Notes: generated by a model not told the origin, from the sequence alone. Positions 16,422-25,100 are shown, counted from the stretch's first letter. The stretch is 64,000 bases of DNA from Nibrella saemangeumensis (GCF_039541915.1 NZ_BAABHD010000075.1:33024-97023), one strand, 5' to 3'. Numbers and translations: made by a program.

Positions 16422-18452
16422 ATGAATAAACAAACCACAATTTTAGCTGTGGCTGTGCTGTCCGTGGGGATGCTGTCCATGACGCCCCCGGACAAAGATC
16501 CTAAAAAGAAGTTTATTGACCGGGATAACATGGATTTGAGCGTAAAGCCCGGCGATGATTTTTACACCTACGCCAACGGTAACTGGCTCAAGAAGAATCC
16601 GGTACCAGCCTCCAAAACCAGTTGGGGAAGTTTTCACGAGCTGCGCGATAAAAGCGCCCAGGCTCTGAAGAGTCTGCTCGAAGATGCTGGCAAAAACACC
16701 AGCAAAGGCCGTTTGCAGCAAATGGTTGGTGACTATTACGCCAGCGGTATGGATAGCGTAACCATTGAGAAATCAGGTTATACGCCTATTAAGCCCGAAC
16801 TGGCCCGCATTGATGCCTTAATAGACCTGAATAGTGTACTAGACGAAATGGCTTACCAGCGTACTCAGGGTAATGGTATGCTGTTTGGCTTTGGTGTCAG
16901 CCAGGACCGCCGGAACGTTAATAAATACATTCCTCAACTTGGACAAGGCGGTACTACCCTTCCCGACCGCGATTATTACCTGAAAAACGACGCTCGCAGT
17001 CGTCAGGTACGCGATGCTTACCGCGATCACCTAACCAAGATGTTTGCGCTGCTTGGTGAGACACCCCAGCAGGCTACCCAAAGCGCGGCTACCGTACTGC
17101 GGCTGGAAACTGCATTGGCTCAGGCACAGATGAGCCGGGTAGAAATGCGCGACCCGCAGAAGACCTACAATAAGTTTACGGTAACGGATTTTTCCAAAAC
17201 GACACCAACCCTCAGCTGGAACCGGATTTTAGACCAGTTTGGGGCCAAAAAGCAGGATACCATTCTGGTCAGCAATCCCAGGTTTTTCCGCTCTGTCGAT
17301 AGCCTGCTAAGCGCTACGCCTGTTGCCGACTGGAAGACCTACATGAAATGGAACATCGTGTCTGATGCTGCGCCTTACCTGAGCAGCCCGTTTGTGAAAC
17401 AGAACTTTGAGTTTAGCAAGGTACTAACGGGCCAGAAAGTACAGACACCCCGCTGGGAGCGTGTGAGTGGTCTCGTTGACCGTCAGTTAGGTGAGTTGCT
17501 GGGTCAGTTGTACGTGCAAACGTACTTCAAACCGGAAGCGAAGGAGCGCATGGTCAAACTGGTGGATAACCTGGAAGCGTCGTTCAAAGAGCATATCAAC
17601 GGTCTGGATTGGATGAGCCCTGAGACCAAGAAGCGAGCCTTAGGTAAACTGACTTCGTTTAAGCGGAAGATTGGCTACCCGGATAAGTGGGAAACCTACG
17701 AAGGCGTAACCATCAAACGCAACGACTTCTACGGAAATGTAAAGAGTGCGCGCAAGTGGGCTTACAACTACAATGTCACTCGCCTGGGCCAACCGGTTGA
17801 CCGTACCCGCTGGGGTATGACACCACCAACCATCAATGCCTATTACAACCCGGTCAATAATGAAATTGCCTTCCCGGCGGGTATCCTGCAATTTCCGTTT
17901 TTCGATGCGGAAGCCGATGACGCCATCAACTATGGTGGTATTGGTGCTGTAATCGGACACGAGATGACGCACGGTTTTGACGATTCTGGTCGCCAGTACG
18001 ATGCCGACGGTACCCTGCGCGACTGGTGGACCAAAGAAGATGCTGATAATTTCAAGCAGCGAGCTGATAAGGTAGTAGCTCAGTTCTTCGGCTATAAAGT
18101 GCTGGATACCCTGAGTGTAAACGGCCGCCTGACCCTGGGCGAGAATCTGGCCGATTTAGGCGGTCTGGCTATCGCTTATGATGCCTTCAAAAAGACCAAG
18201 CAAGGGCAGTCTACTGAGAAGATCAACGACTTTACGCCCGACCAGCGGTTCTTCCTGTCGTGGGCGCAAGTCTGGCGGGCAAATGTATTACCTGAAACAC
18301 AGGCTCAGCTGATTCTGACGGATCCGCACTCGCCGGGTCGTTACCGCTGCAATGGACCCGTCTCGAATATTGATGCCTGGTACCGGGCGTTTAACGTTCA
18401 GCCGGGCGACAAGATGTACAAAGCGCCGGAAGACCGGATTCGCGTCTGGTAA
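16422..18452 (+). CDS. M13 family (neprilysin/PepO-like) metallopeptidase
   Basis: A 676-residue zinc endopeptidase of the M13 family, which cleaves oligopeptides of up to about 40 residues outside the cytoplasm. An N-terminal signal segment is followed by the long helical N-domain starting DLSVKPGDDFYTYANGNWLK. The zinc site is HEMTH within IGHEMTHGFDD at about residue 511, the third ligand is in ENLADLGGL, and FNVQPGDKMYKAPEDR precedes the C-terminal W, all usual for the family. Length matches the family. A perfect -33/-7 promoter sits about 35 bp upstream and a 10-bp-stem terminator follows the stop. It is a single-gene unit. Confidence 0.92.
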   Translation: MNKQTTILAVAVLSVGMLSMTPPDKDPKKKFIDRDNMDLSVKPGDDFYTYANGNWLKKNPVPASKTSWGSFHELRDKSAQALKSLLEDAGKNTSKGRLQQMVGDYYASGMDSVTIEKSGYTPIKPELARIDALIDLNSVLDEMAYQRTQGNGMLFGFGVSQDRRNVNKYIPQLGQGGTTLPDRDYYLKNDARSRQVRDAYRDHLTKMFALLGETPQQATQSAATVLRLETALAQAQMSRVEMRDPQKTYNKFTVTDFSKTTPTLSWNRILDQFGAKKQDTILVSNPRFFRSVDSLLSATPVADWKTYMKWNIVSDAAPYLSSPFVKQNFEFSKVLTGQKVQTPRWERVSGLVDRQLGELLGQLYVQTYFKPEAKERMVKLVDNLEASFKEHINGLDWMSPETKKRALGKLTSFKRKIGYPDKWETYEGVTIKRNDFYGNVKSARKWAYNYNVTRLGQPVDRTRWGMTPPTINAYYNPVNNEIAFPAGILQFPFFDAEADDAINYGGIGAVIGHEMTHGFDDSGRQYDADGTLRDWWTKEDADNFKQRADKVVAQFFGYKVLDTLSVNGRLTLGENLADLGGLAIAYDAFKKTKQGQSTEKINDFTPDQRFFLSWAQVWRANVLPETQAQLILTDPHSPGRYRCNGPVSNIDAWYRAFNVQPGDKMYKAPEDRIRVW

Positions 18453-18474
18453 TTGTTAATCGAATACATACTTG

Positions 18475-18506
18475 AAAAAAGCCGTGGCCAAAGCTGCGGC
18501 TTTTTT
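18475..18506 (+). terminator. Rho-independent terminator after the M13 gene
   Basis: Arms AAAAAAGCCG (18475-18484) and CGGCTTTTTT (18497-18506) are perfectly complementary; the 3' arm supplies the T run. It lies 22 bp after the stop and its last T is also the first base of the next -7 element. Confidence 0.8.
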
Positions 18507-18513
18507 ACTTTTG
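18506..18513 (+). promoter_or_regulatory. -7 element just before the SDR-like gene
   Basis: TACTTTTG matches TAnnTTTG exactly and ends six bases before the ATG at 18520. Transcription would begin at or next to the A of the start codon, so a leaderless message is possible. No TTG is seen at 18-22 bp upstream. Confidence 0.45.
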
Positions 18514-18519
18514 CAGCCT

Positions 18520-19344
18520 ATGCACACGACAATCAGTATACTGGGGTGCGGCTGGCTGGGACTACCGCTGGCTGAAAAGCTCATCAGCGATGGCTATACC
18601 GTAAAAGGCAGCACTACATCGGCCGAAAAGCTGCCGTTGCTGAATGCCAAAGGTATTGACGCTTATCAAATACAGCTTACCCCTGAACCGCAGGGAAATT
18701 TGGCAGCGCTGCTCAGCGCCGATATCCTGTTGATCGATATACCGCCCAAAGCCGGCCGGTTTGGTGAGGCATTTCATCCGGACCAGGTACAGGCGGTTGT
18801 TCAAGCAGTACGGCAATCTCCGGTTAGGCGGGTTCTGTATATAAGCTCTACCTCGGTCTACCCGGAACTGAATCGGGAAGTAACAGAAGAGGATGTCATA
18901 CGTGTGGAGCAGTCGGCGGCTCCGGCCCTGGTGCAGGCGGAACAACTGGTACAAAGCCTGACGCCGGAACAGCAAACTACCATCTTACGCTGTGGCGGCC
19001 TGATGGGCTACGACCGTATTCCGGCTAAATACATCGCCGGCAAAACCGTAGATAGTGGCGCTGTGCCCGTCAATTATATCCATCGCGATGATGCAGTAGG
19101 AATTATTACTGCAGTTATAAAGCAGCAGTTAACCGGAGTATTCAACGTAGTAGCGCCGGAGCACCCGACCCGCGAGGAAATTTACAGGCGAAGTTGTGCA
19201 GATTTTGGATATGCCTTGCCAATGTTTATAGAATCAGACAAATTTATTCCGTACAAAATAGTCAGCAGTAAGAAACTCAGCGAGGTTACTAGCTATAAAT
19301 TCAGGTACCCCAACCCGCTCGATTTTTACTATAACAAAATTTAA
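18520..19344 (+). CDS. NAD(P)-binding extended SDR-like protein (YeeZ/WcaG group)
   Basis: A 274-residue protein with an N-terminal Rossmann fold. ILGCGWLGLPLAEKL is a dinucleotide-binding loop of G-x-G-x-x-G type, and YISSTSVYPE sits where extended SDRs hold their Ser/Thr and Tyr active-site residues, although a canonical YxxxK is not plain. It belongs with the NAD-dependent epimerase/dehydratase-like proteins such as YeeZ, whose substrates are unknown. ATG 18520 is used. The in-frame extension back to TTG 18472 encodes MKKAVAKAAAF from the terminator hairpin of the previous gene and would destroy the normal spacing of the glycine motif. It overlaps the end of the TonB receptor gene by 4 bp in convergent orientation. 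Confidence 0.78.
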   Translation: MHTTISILGCGWLGLPLAEKLISDGYTVKGSTTSAEKLPLLNAKGIDAYQIQLTPEPQGNLAALLSADILLIDIPPKAGRFGEAFHPDQVQAVVQAVRQSPVRRVLYISSTSVYPELNREVTEEDVIRVEQSAAPALVQAEQLVQSLTPEQQTTILRCGGLMGYDRIPAKYIAGKTVDSGAVPVNYIHRDDAVGIITAVIKQQLTGVFNVVAPEHPTREEIYRRSCADFGYALPMFIESDKFIPYKIVSSKKLSEVTSYKFRYPNPLDFYYNKI

Positions 19345-21665
19345 AACTGCCATTTAACCCGCACCGAAAGATTCCGGCCTAACTCATCAGCAAAATACCG
19401 GAAACGGTTCAGGTAATCGCGGTAGGTAACGTCGAACAGATTCGTTACCGTCACGCCAAGCTCCAACTGCTGATGTTCACTCAGCGGCAGCATACCGCCC
19501 GCTGATAAGTTCCATAGGCTATAGCCTGGTGGGGGGGGCATAAAATCGCTGTTGGCCGGCACCCGGTTCTGACGTGCAACCGACAGATTGCCCATACTTA
19601 GGTACGCATCCCGAAACCCGCCCGCTTTGGCTAGTTCATAACGAAGAGCGTTTTCCCAACGGTTGGGTGGTATCATCACGATGGACTGGTTTTGCCGTAC
19701 ATCCTGTACGTACAGGTAAGATGGCTTGGTGGTCCAGTTGAGGCCTGCGAGCAATTTTACGTTCACTGTTGCATCAAAGCCGGTGTAAAGGGCATCAGTC
19801 TGTGTATAGCGGAAATAAGGAAAGGCACCCCGGATGGTTAAAATTGGTGTTTCCTGTGGCTTCAAATAGATATAGTTGCGGATGGAGTTATAAAAAATGT
19901 TCACCTCAGCCTGCACCCGCTGACCCTGATAGTCACTGCTCAAACTATAATTATAAGCCATTTCTGGTCGAAGGGTAATGTCACCCTGTTCGTAGGCCGC
20001 TGCGCCATGATGCACCCCTTCGCTGAACAATTCACTGACGTTCGGGGCCCGCCAGGCAGTTCCGGCATTGAAGCGTAACTGCCATTTCTCCTGCACCGAA
20101 TACGTCGTGCCCAGCGTTCCGGAGCCGGAGTTAAATATGAAAACCGGCTGGTCCAGCACGCCGTTAACATACCAGAATGCCTGCATATGGCGCAGGTCGT
20201 AACGCAGACCCGCTTCCCACTCCCACTTACCGATGCGCAGCTTCTCAATCCAGAATAACCCTGTATTGTACAGACGGAAATTAGGAATCAGCGGCCGGCC
20301 GTTCATGATATTAAATTGATACAGACCGCTGATGCCGGCGGCACCACTCAGCTTGCCAAAAGGGCGGTGGGTATACGCCAGGTCGCCGGTGTAGGTGGTA
20401 AGCCGGAAGCGGAGTTCAGGACGGTTAAGTCCGGCGAGGGAGTCGTTGCGTGGCCGGTGCAGATCATACTCCCTGCGGTCGTCGAACTGCCGCGCCAGTG
20501 TAAAGGTCCATTCTCCACCTGCGGAGGGCTTCAGGGTTGTTTTCCACTTCAGCAAATCATGCTGAATCTGCTGGTACGGACGCCCGATCTTATAGCTGAA
20601 GCTGGTCTTTACCAGTGGCTGTCTGGTCTCCAGTACCTGCTGCAGGTCAGTGAGGCTGCCGATATGAGAGCCGGAGAAAATACCAATTCTGGAATTAAAG
20701 CGGCTGTAAAATAATTCATTACGCCAGCTTCCGGTTCGGTAACCGACGGAGGCCGAAAAATTTTGCTCAGCCAGGCCGGTATTATCCAGATAATAGGCCG
20801 GGGTTTGCAGATTACCGCCCCGTTTCAACGTACCCTGTAGCCGCCAGCCAAATGCACTTGCCTTACCAAAAGCCCCTTCGGTTTGCAGCGAGGCTACCCC
20901 CTGACGGCCATTGGTGAAGCCAACCATATTTAGCGATCCGTGTAAGCCAGGCTGGGTAGGTAGTGGGGCAGGTTCTACCAGCACGACCCCTCCAATGGCA
21001 TCGGAACCGTAGCGCACTCCTGAGGCACCTTTAATAACGGTAACCCGGTTAGCTACAAACGGGTCAATCTCAGGGGCATGTTCTGAGCCCCACTGCTGAC
21101 CTTCCTGCCGGATGCCGTTATTCAGGATCAGCACCCGATTGCTGTGCATTCCGTGAATTACCGGCTTGGTTATGTTTGCCCCCGTTTGCAGGGTAGTGAC
21201 CCCACTGATCGCCCGTAGCGCATCGCCCAGTGACTGTCCACGGGTTTGCTCCAGGTTCCGGCCTTCAAGGCTGGCGATAGTCTGGCTGTTAAGGGCATCG
21301 GTGCGTTGGGCCGTTACATTGACGTTGTTCAAGTGAATAACCTCTTCCGGCAGCAGCAAGTCCTGCTGTTCAGCAGTATCGGGATGATCAAGTTTAATAG
21401 ACTGCTGAACTTCTTTGTAGCCGACAATCCGGCTGAGCAAGGTGTATTGACCCTGACAAAGCTGGTCAAGCCGGTAAGCGCCGTTAATGTCGGTCACGGT
21501 ACCCTGACCTGTTTCTTTGATCAGGACGGTAGCACCTGGAATGGGCTGGCGAGAGTCCTTATCCAGCACAACGCCTTTCACAAAACAGTGGCAGGTTGAC
21601 TGTGCCCAGGTGGGGAATACAGTCCACACTCCAAAAAGCCACACAAAAATTCGGAAAAGCGACAT
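19341..21665 (-). CDS. TonB-dependent outer-membrane receptor with carboxypeptidase-regulatory domain
   Basis: A 774-residue outer-membrane receptor. A signal peptide (MSLFRIFVWLFGVWTVFPTW) leads into a CarboxypepD_reg-like domain (GVVLDKDSRQPIPGATVLI), then a plug (NVTAQRTDALNSQTI; IKGASGVRYGSDAIGGVVLV) and a beta-barrel ending in VKWQF, whose last residue is aromatic as expected for BAM insertion. These receptors import metal chelates, vitamins or glycans using TonB energy. The Cys-His-Cys motif just after the signal peptide is unusual and could bind metal. ATG 21665 is used because the promoter at 21695-21727 would start transcription downstream of the alternative ATG at 21719. No SusD partner is adjacent, so it is likelier a metal or cofactor receptor than a glycan one. 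Confidence 0.88.
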   Translation of the reverse strand: MSLFRIFVWLFGVWTVFPTWAQSTCHCFVKGVVLDKDSRQPIPGATVLIKETGQGTVTDINGAYRLDQLCQGQYTLLSRIVGYKEVQQSIKLDHPDTAEQQDLLLPEEVIHLNNVNVTAQRTDALNSQTIASLEGRNLEQTRGQSLGDALRAISGVTTLQTGANITKPVIHGMHSNRVLILNNGIRQEGQQWGSEHAPEIDPFVANRVTVIKGASGVRYGSDAIGGVVLVEPAPLPTQPGLHGSLNMVGFTNGRQGVASLQTEGAFGKASAFGWRLQGTLKRGGNLQTPAYYLDNTGLAEQNFSASVGYRTGSWRNELFYSRFNSRIGIFSGSHIGSLTDLQQVLETRQPLVKTSFSYKIGRPYQQIQHDLLKWKTTLKPSAGGEWTFTLARQFDDRREYDLHRPRNDSLAGLNRPELRFRLTTYTGDLAYTHRPFGKLSGAAGISGLYQFNIMNGRPLIPNFRLYNTGLFWIEKLRIGKWEWEAGLRYDLRHMQAFWYVNGVLDQPVFIFNSGSGTLGTTYSVQEKWQLRFNAGTAWRAPNVSELFSEGVHHGAAAYEQGDITLRPEMAYNYSLSSDYQGQRVQAEVNIFYNSIRNYIYLKPQETPILTIRGAFPYFRYTQTDALYTGFDATVNVKLLAGLNWTTKPSYLYVQDVRQNQSIVMIPPNRWENALRYELAKAGGFRDAYLSMGNLSVARQNRVPANSDFMPPPPGYSLWNLSAGGMLPLSEHQQLELGVTVTNLFDVTYRDYLNRFRYFADELGRNLSVRVKWQF

Positions 21666-21694
21666 GTAAACAGGGTAATTATCAATGGTAAGCA

Positions 21695-21727
21695 CAAAAT
21701 TACTGCTTATTCGCAACATTGTTGCAA
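21695..21727 (-). promoter_or_regulatory. Promoter of the TonB receptor gene with overlapping operator-like palindrome
   Basis: On the minus strand TTG (21727-21725), a 22-bp spacer and TAATTTTG (21702-21695) fit the consensus. The palindrome GCAAC-ATT-GTTGC (21713-21725) covers the spacer and -33 region, the right place for a repressor. A metal-uptake regulator of the Fur/Zur/DtxR kind is one possibility given the receptor. Confidence 0.55.
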
Positions 21728-21840
21728 TTTAAACGGCTGACTTACCCCTATGTTTAGCTTTTTCACCAAAAATTATTAGAACGACATTAGAACTTGTTTA
21801 TGTTTTAGCGAGGAATAGTTAAACAGAAGTTGAAGGACAC

Positions 21841-21869
21841 ATTCCACAGTGTGTGGGGAAAATTCCACA
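21841..21869. promoter_or_regulatory. Paired ATTCCACA boxes, one forming a palindrome
   Basis: ATTCCACA occurs at 21841-21848 and again at 21862-21869, start-to-start 21 bp or two helical turns. The first is part of CCACA-GTG-TGTGG. This is a typical arrangement for two dimers of a transcription factor, upstream of the sigma factor promoter. The binding protein is unknown. Confidence 0.4.
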
Positions 21870-21992
21870 CTTTGAGATCAACACCTCAACAAATTGTTGG
21901 GCCGTTTACAAATAAAACGCATATTTAAACAGCTGAAATTGACGTTTTTGGGGGTGAAACGGTATTCAGGAAAAAAAAATTGGCAGGATTGG

Positions 21993-22024
21993 TTGCTTTT
22001 TTGTTTAAGTCCTGTATAAATTTG
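21993..22024 (+). promoter_or_regulatory. Bacteroidota promoter for the ECF sigma factor gene
   Basis: TTG at 21993-21995, a 21-bp spacer and TAAATTTG at 22017-22024. The message would start about 18 bp before the ATG at 22048. Confidence 0.65.
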
Positions 22025-22047
22025 GTTCAACAAAAATAGATACAACC

Positions 22048-22563
22048 ATGACAGCGCTTGAATTCACCTATCATATTGGCAAAGTGTCGAAGTCGTTACG
22101 GCCATTCGCTCTCCGGCTGACGAAGGATGTGGAAGATGCCAACGACTTGTTACAAGACACGCTGTTGAAAGCTTTTACCAATCGGGATAAGTATACGGAC
22201 GGTACAAACCTGAAAGCCTGGTTGTACACCATTATGAAGAATACATTCATTACTAACTATCAGCGTATGGTTCGTAAGAATACCTTCATCGATACAACCG
22301 ATAATTTACATTACATTAACTCGCTGGATAGCAGCACCGATAATACAGCTTACTCAACCTTTGCTCAGGAAGATATCAACCGTGCGGTTAACGGACTGGA
22401 TGAAACCTACCGCACTCCGTTTATGATGCACTTCCGGGGATTTAAATATCATGAAATTGCGGCAAAATTGGACATACCTATTGGTACTGTGAAAAATCGT
22501 ATCCATATTGCACGTAAAGAACTGAAAGACAAGTTGAAGGTTTATGCCCATCTCAACGTCTAA
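22048..22563 (+). CDS. ECF-type RNA polymerase sigma factor
   Basis: A 171-residue sigma-70 family factor of the extracytoplasmic-function class. Region 2 is visible at about residues 15-80 (LRPFALRLTKDVEDANDLLQDTLLKAF and NLKAWLYTIMKNTFITNYQR), and region 4 at about residues 115-165, with FKYHEIAAKLDIPIGTVKNRIHIARKEL as its helix-turn-helix. It would direct RNA polymerase to a dedicated promoter set in response to some signal. There is no adjacent anti-sigma gene; the nearest genes are the crtI-crtB pair downstream, separated by a terminator, and the TonB receptor upstream and divergent. Regulation of the carotenoid genes is possible but unproved. It has its own promoter. Confidence 0.9.
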   Translation: MTALEFTYHIGKVSKSLRPFALRLTKDVEDANDLLQDTLLKAFTNRDKYTDGTNLKAWLYTIMKNTFITNYQRMVRKNTFIDTTDNLHYINSLDSSTDNTAYSTFAQEDINRAVNGLDETYRTPFMMHFRGFKYHEIAAKLDIPIGTVKNRIHIARKELKDKLKVYAHLNV

Positions 22564-22640
22564 GCACCAGGCAATCCAAATCGCTCCGGCGATCGTAGAT
22601 ATGATTGAGTAGTTTTTGGTTAAAAAAGAGGAAGGTTCCG

Positions 22641-22671
22641 AAAAGTTAGATGGTTTCCGTCTAACTTTTTT
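22641..22671 (+). terminator. Rho-independent terminator after the sigma factor gene
   Basis: AAAAGTTAGATGG (22641-22653) pairs with CCGTCTAACTTTT (22657-22669) through a 3-nt loop, with one G-T wobble, followed by more T. It separates the sigma gene from crtI. Confidence 0.8.
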
Positions 22672-22718
22672 GGTTTTTAGCCAAACGTATACACCCCCGC
22701 CCGTATTTGTACCTGTAA

Positions 22719-24248
22719 ATGAGTCAACCAAAACGTATTATTGTCATTGGATCAGGCTTTGCCGGTCTATCGGCCGCAACCAGCCTGGCCGATAAAGGCT
22801 TTGCCGTAACCATTTTCGAAAAAAATGAAATGCCCGGCGGACGGGCCAGAATTTTCCAGGCCGAGGGCTTTACCTTCGATATGGGGCCGAGCTGGTACTG
22901 GATGCCTGATGTGTTTGAAACCTACTTCGCCCGATTCGGTAAAAAGCCGTCTGATTACTACAATCTGGTCCGGCTAGACCCATCTTACTCGGTTATTTTC
23001 GGTCCTGATGACGCCATTGACCTCCCCGCTGATTTTAATCAGCTAAAACAACTGTTTGAGAGTATTGAGCCCGGTAGCGGAGGTCGGCTCGACGAGTTTT
23101 TGCGGCAGGCTGCCTATAAGTATGAGGTGGGTATCCACAAGTTCGTCTGGAAGCCCAGCCGCTCTATTACCGAATTTATGAGTCCGCGCCTGTTGTATGA
23201 TGTCCTGCGGCTCGATGTCTTTCAATCGTTTGCCAGTCACGTCCGCAAGTTTTTCAGTAATTCTAAGCTGCTTCAGTTAGTGGAGTTCCCAATTCTGTTT
23301 CTGGGTGCTACGCCGGAGAATACACCAGCCATGTACAGCCTGATGAATTATGCCGAAATGACCATGGGCACCTGGTATCCGATGGGAGGTATGCATGAGA
23401 TTGTAAAGGGTATGGTTAGCCTGGCAGAGGAGAAAGGTGTGCAGATTCTGCTAAATCATACGGTAGAGCATATTGAGGTTGTTGGCCGGTCGGCCCGGCG
23501 GGTGATTACGGATAAGGGGTCTTTTGCCGCTGATGTGGTGGTGGCCGGGGCGGATTACAATCATGTCGAGACCAATCTGGTTGACGCTGAATTTCGTAAC
23601 TATAGCGATACCTACTGGCAAAAACGGGTTATGGCACCCTCGTCGCTGTTGTTCTATCTGGGAGTAAACAAGCGGGTGCCGCGTCTGCGACACCATAACC
23701 TGTTCTTTGATGAAGATTTTACGCTCCATGCGCAGGAGATTTATGAAACGCCCCGCTGGCCCAGCCGCCCACTGTTCTACGTTTCGGCTCCGTCGGTTAC
23801 TGATCCCGGCGTGGCACCCCCCGATTGTGAGAATTTGTTTATTCTGATACCCGTGGCCCCCGATTTAGATGACCCCGAAGAAACCCGGGAGCATTATTTT
23901 AATCTGGTCATGGATCGGCTTGAGACGTATACAGGTGTAACTATTCGTAACCATCTGATATACAAGCGAAGCTATGCACATCGGGACTTTAAAACCGATT
24001 ATAATGCGTTCCGGGGAAATGCCTATGGGCTGGCTAACACGCTGTTTCAGACCGCGTTTCTGAAGCCGGGCCTGAAAAACAAAAGGTTAAACAACCTGTT
24101 TTACACAGGCCAGCTTACTGTACCAGGGCCGGGTGTACCTCCTTCGCTGATTTCGGGATTGGTTGTGGCGGATGAAGTTGCGAAGGATTTTGCGAGTAAC
24201 CACTTGAAACCTAATAAACCACTGACTCCCCAAACGAGCCAGGCGTAG
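22719..24248 (+). CDS. crtI: Phytoene desaturase-type carotenoid oxidoreductase (CrtI)
   Basis: A 509-residue FAD-dependent amine-oxidase-fold enzyme. The dinucleotide loop is VIGSGFAGLSAATSLAD near the N-terminus, then EKNEMPGGRA and FDMGPSWYWMPD, characteristic of CrtI-type desaturases. The C-terminal signature is YTGQLTVPGPGVPPSLISG, the CrtI FAD/substrate motif. It inserts double bonds into phytoene to give coloured carotenoids such as neurosporene or lycopene; the number of steps cannot be read from sequence. It is followed 15 bp later by phytoene synthase, so the two enzymes of the first carotenoid steps are encoded together. Cyclase and later enzymes are not in the window. Confidence 0.93.
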   Translation: MSQPKRIIVIGSGFAGLSAATSLADKGFAVTIFEKNEMPGGRARIFQAEGFTFDMGPSWYWMPDVFETYFARFGKKPSDYYNLVRLDPSYSVIFGPDDAIDLPADFNQLKQLFESIEPGSGGRLDEFLRQAAYKYEVGIHKFVWKPSRSITEFMSPRLLYDVLRLDVFQSFASHVRKFFSNSKLLQLVEFPILFLGATPENTPAMYSLMNYAEMTMGTWYPMGGMHEIVKGMVSLAEEKGVQILLNHTVEHIEVVGRSARRVITDKGSFAADVVVAGADYNHVETNLVDAEFRNYSDTYWQKRVMAPSSLLFYLGVNKRVPRLRHHNLFFDEDFTLHAQEIYETPRWPSRPLFYVSAPSVTDPGVAPPDCENLFILIPVAPDLDDPEETREHYFNLVMDRLETYTGVTIRNHLIYKRSYAHRDFKTDYNAFRGNAYGLANTLFQTAFLKPGLKNKRLNNLFYTGQLTVPGPGVPPSLISGLVVADEVAKDFASNHLKPNKPLTPQTSQA

Positions 24249-24263
24249 TAACACTTTTTGGGT

Positions 24264-25100
24264 ATGATGGCATTATTTAATCAAACGGCGCTGGAATGCA
24301 GTAAACTAATTACGGAGCATTACAGCACCTCTTTCACCCTGGGCATCAAAACGCTTGACCGGCGTTTTCACCTGCCCATTTACGGCATCTATGGCTTTGT
24401 TCGCTACGCTGACGAAATTGTGGACACCTTCTTCGACTATGACCAGAAAACCTTATTCGAGCGCTTTAAAAAAGACACGTATCTGGCACTGGAAGAAGGC
24501 ATTAGCCTGAATCCCATTCTGCAGTCGTTTCAACTTGTTGTTAAAGAGTACAACATTGATTATGGGTTAATTGAGGCATTCCTGAAAAGTATGGAGATGG
24601 ATCTCTATTGCCAGGATTATGATGCAGTCGGATACCAGGAGTATATTTATGGATCGGCCGAGGTGGTCGGACTGATGTGCCTCAAGGTATTTTGTGAAGG
24701 AGACGTAAGTATGTATGAACGCCTGAAAGAACCTGCTCGTAAACTTGGGTCCGCTTTTCAGAAAGTAAATTTTCTGCGCGACCTTAAAAGTGACTATGTA
24801 GACCGGGGCCGTGTGTACTTTCCCGGAGTTGATTTCAGCGATTTCAGTCGTGATGCCAAGCATTTAATCGAAGAAGACATTCAGCGGGATTTCGATGAAG
24901 CCTACCTGGGTATCCTGAACCTGCCCCGCGGTGCCCGTATGGGGGTTTATCTGGCCTACTCGTACTACCAGACATTATTCAACAAAATAAAGCGCTTACC
25001 GGCTTCTCGTATTCAGGAGGCACGGATACGCGTACCTGATACGAAAAAGATAGCTATACTGGCTGAGACTTACCTTAAGTACCGCCTGAACGTTATCTGA
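24264..25100 (+). CDS. crtB: Phytoene/squalene synthase (CrtB)
   Basis: A 278-residue class I isoprenoid synthase that joins two geranylgeranyl diphosphates head-to-head to form phytoene. The first Asp-rich site is YADEIVDT at about residue 49, and the second, DLKSDYVDRGRVYFP near residue 172, is the usual D-x3-D of CrtB/SQS. STSFTLGIKTL near the start is also a family signature. The frame opens with TTG at 24258, but ATG at 24264 gives the natural start and places it 15 bp after crtI. Squalene synthase activity is an alternative, but the pairing with crtI makes phytoene synthase likely. Confidence 0.92.
   Translation: MMALFNQTALECSKLITEHYSTSFTLGIKTLDRRFHLPIYGIYGFVRYADEIVDTFFDYDQKTLFERFKKDTYLALEEGISLNPILQSFQLVVKEYNIDYGLIEAFLKSMEMDLYCQDYDAVGYQEYIYGSAEVVGLMCLKVFCEGDVSMYERLKEPARKLGSAFQKVNFLRDLKSDYVDRGRVYFPGVDFSDFSRDAKHLIEEDIQRDFDEAYLGILNLPRGARMGVYLAYSYYQTLFNKIKRLPASRIQEARIRVPDTKKIAILAETYLKYRLNVI

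Larger units (their letters stand above)
21666..22047. other. 382-bp regulatory gap between the TonB receptor and sigma factor genes
   Basis: No gene is visible here. It holds two divergent promoters and several short symmetrical motifs, described separately: GCAAC-ATT-GTTGC at 21713-21725, CCACA-GTG-TGTGG at 21844-21856, a second ATTCCACA at 21862-21869, and CAACA-AAT-TGTTG at 21887-21899. Confidence 0.6.
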
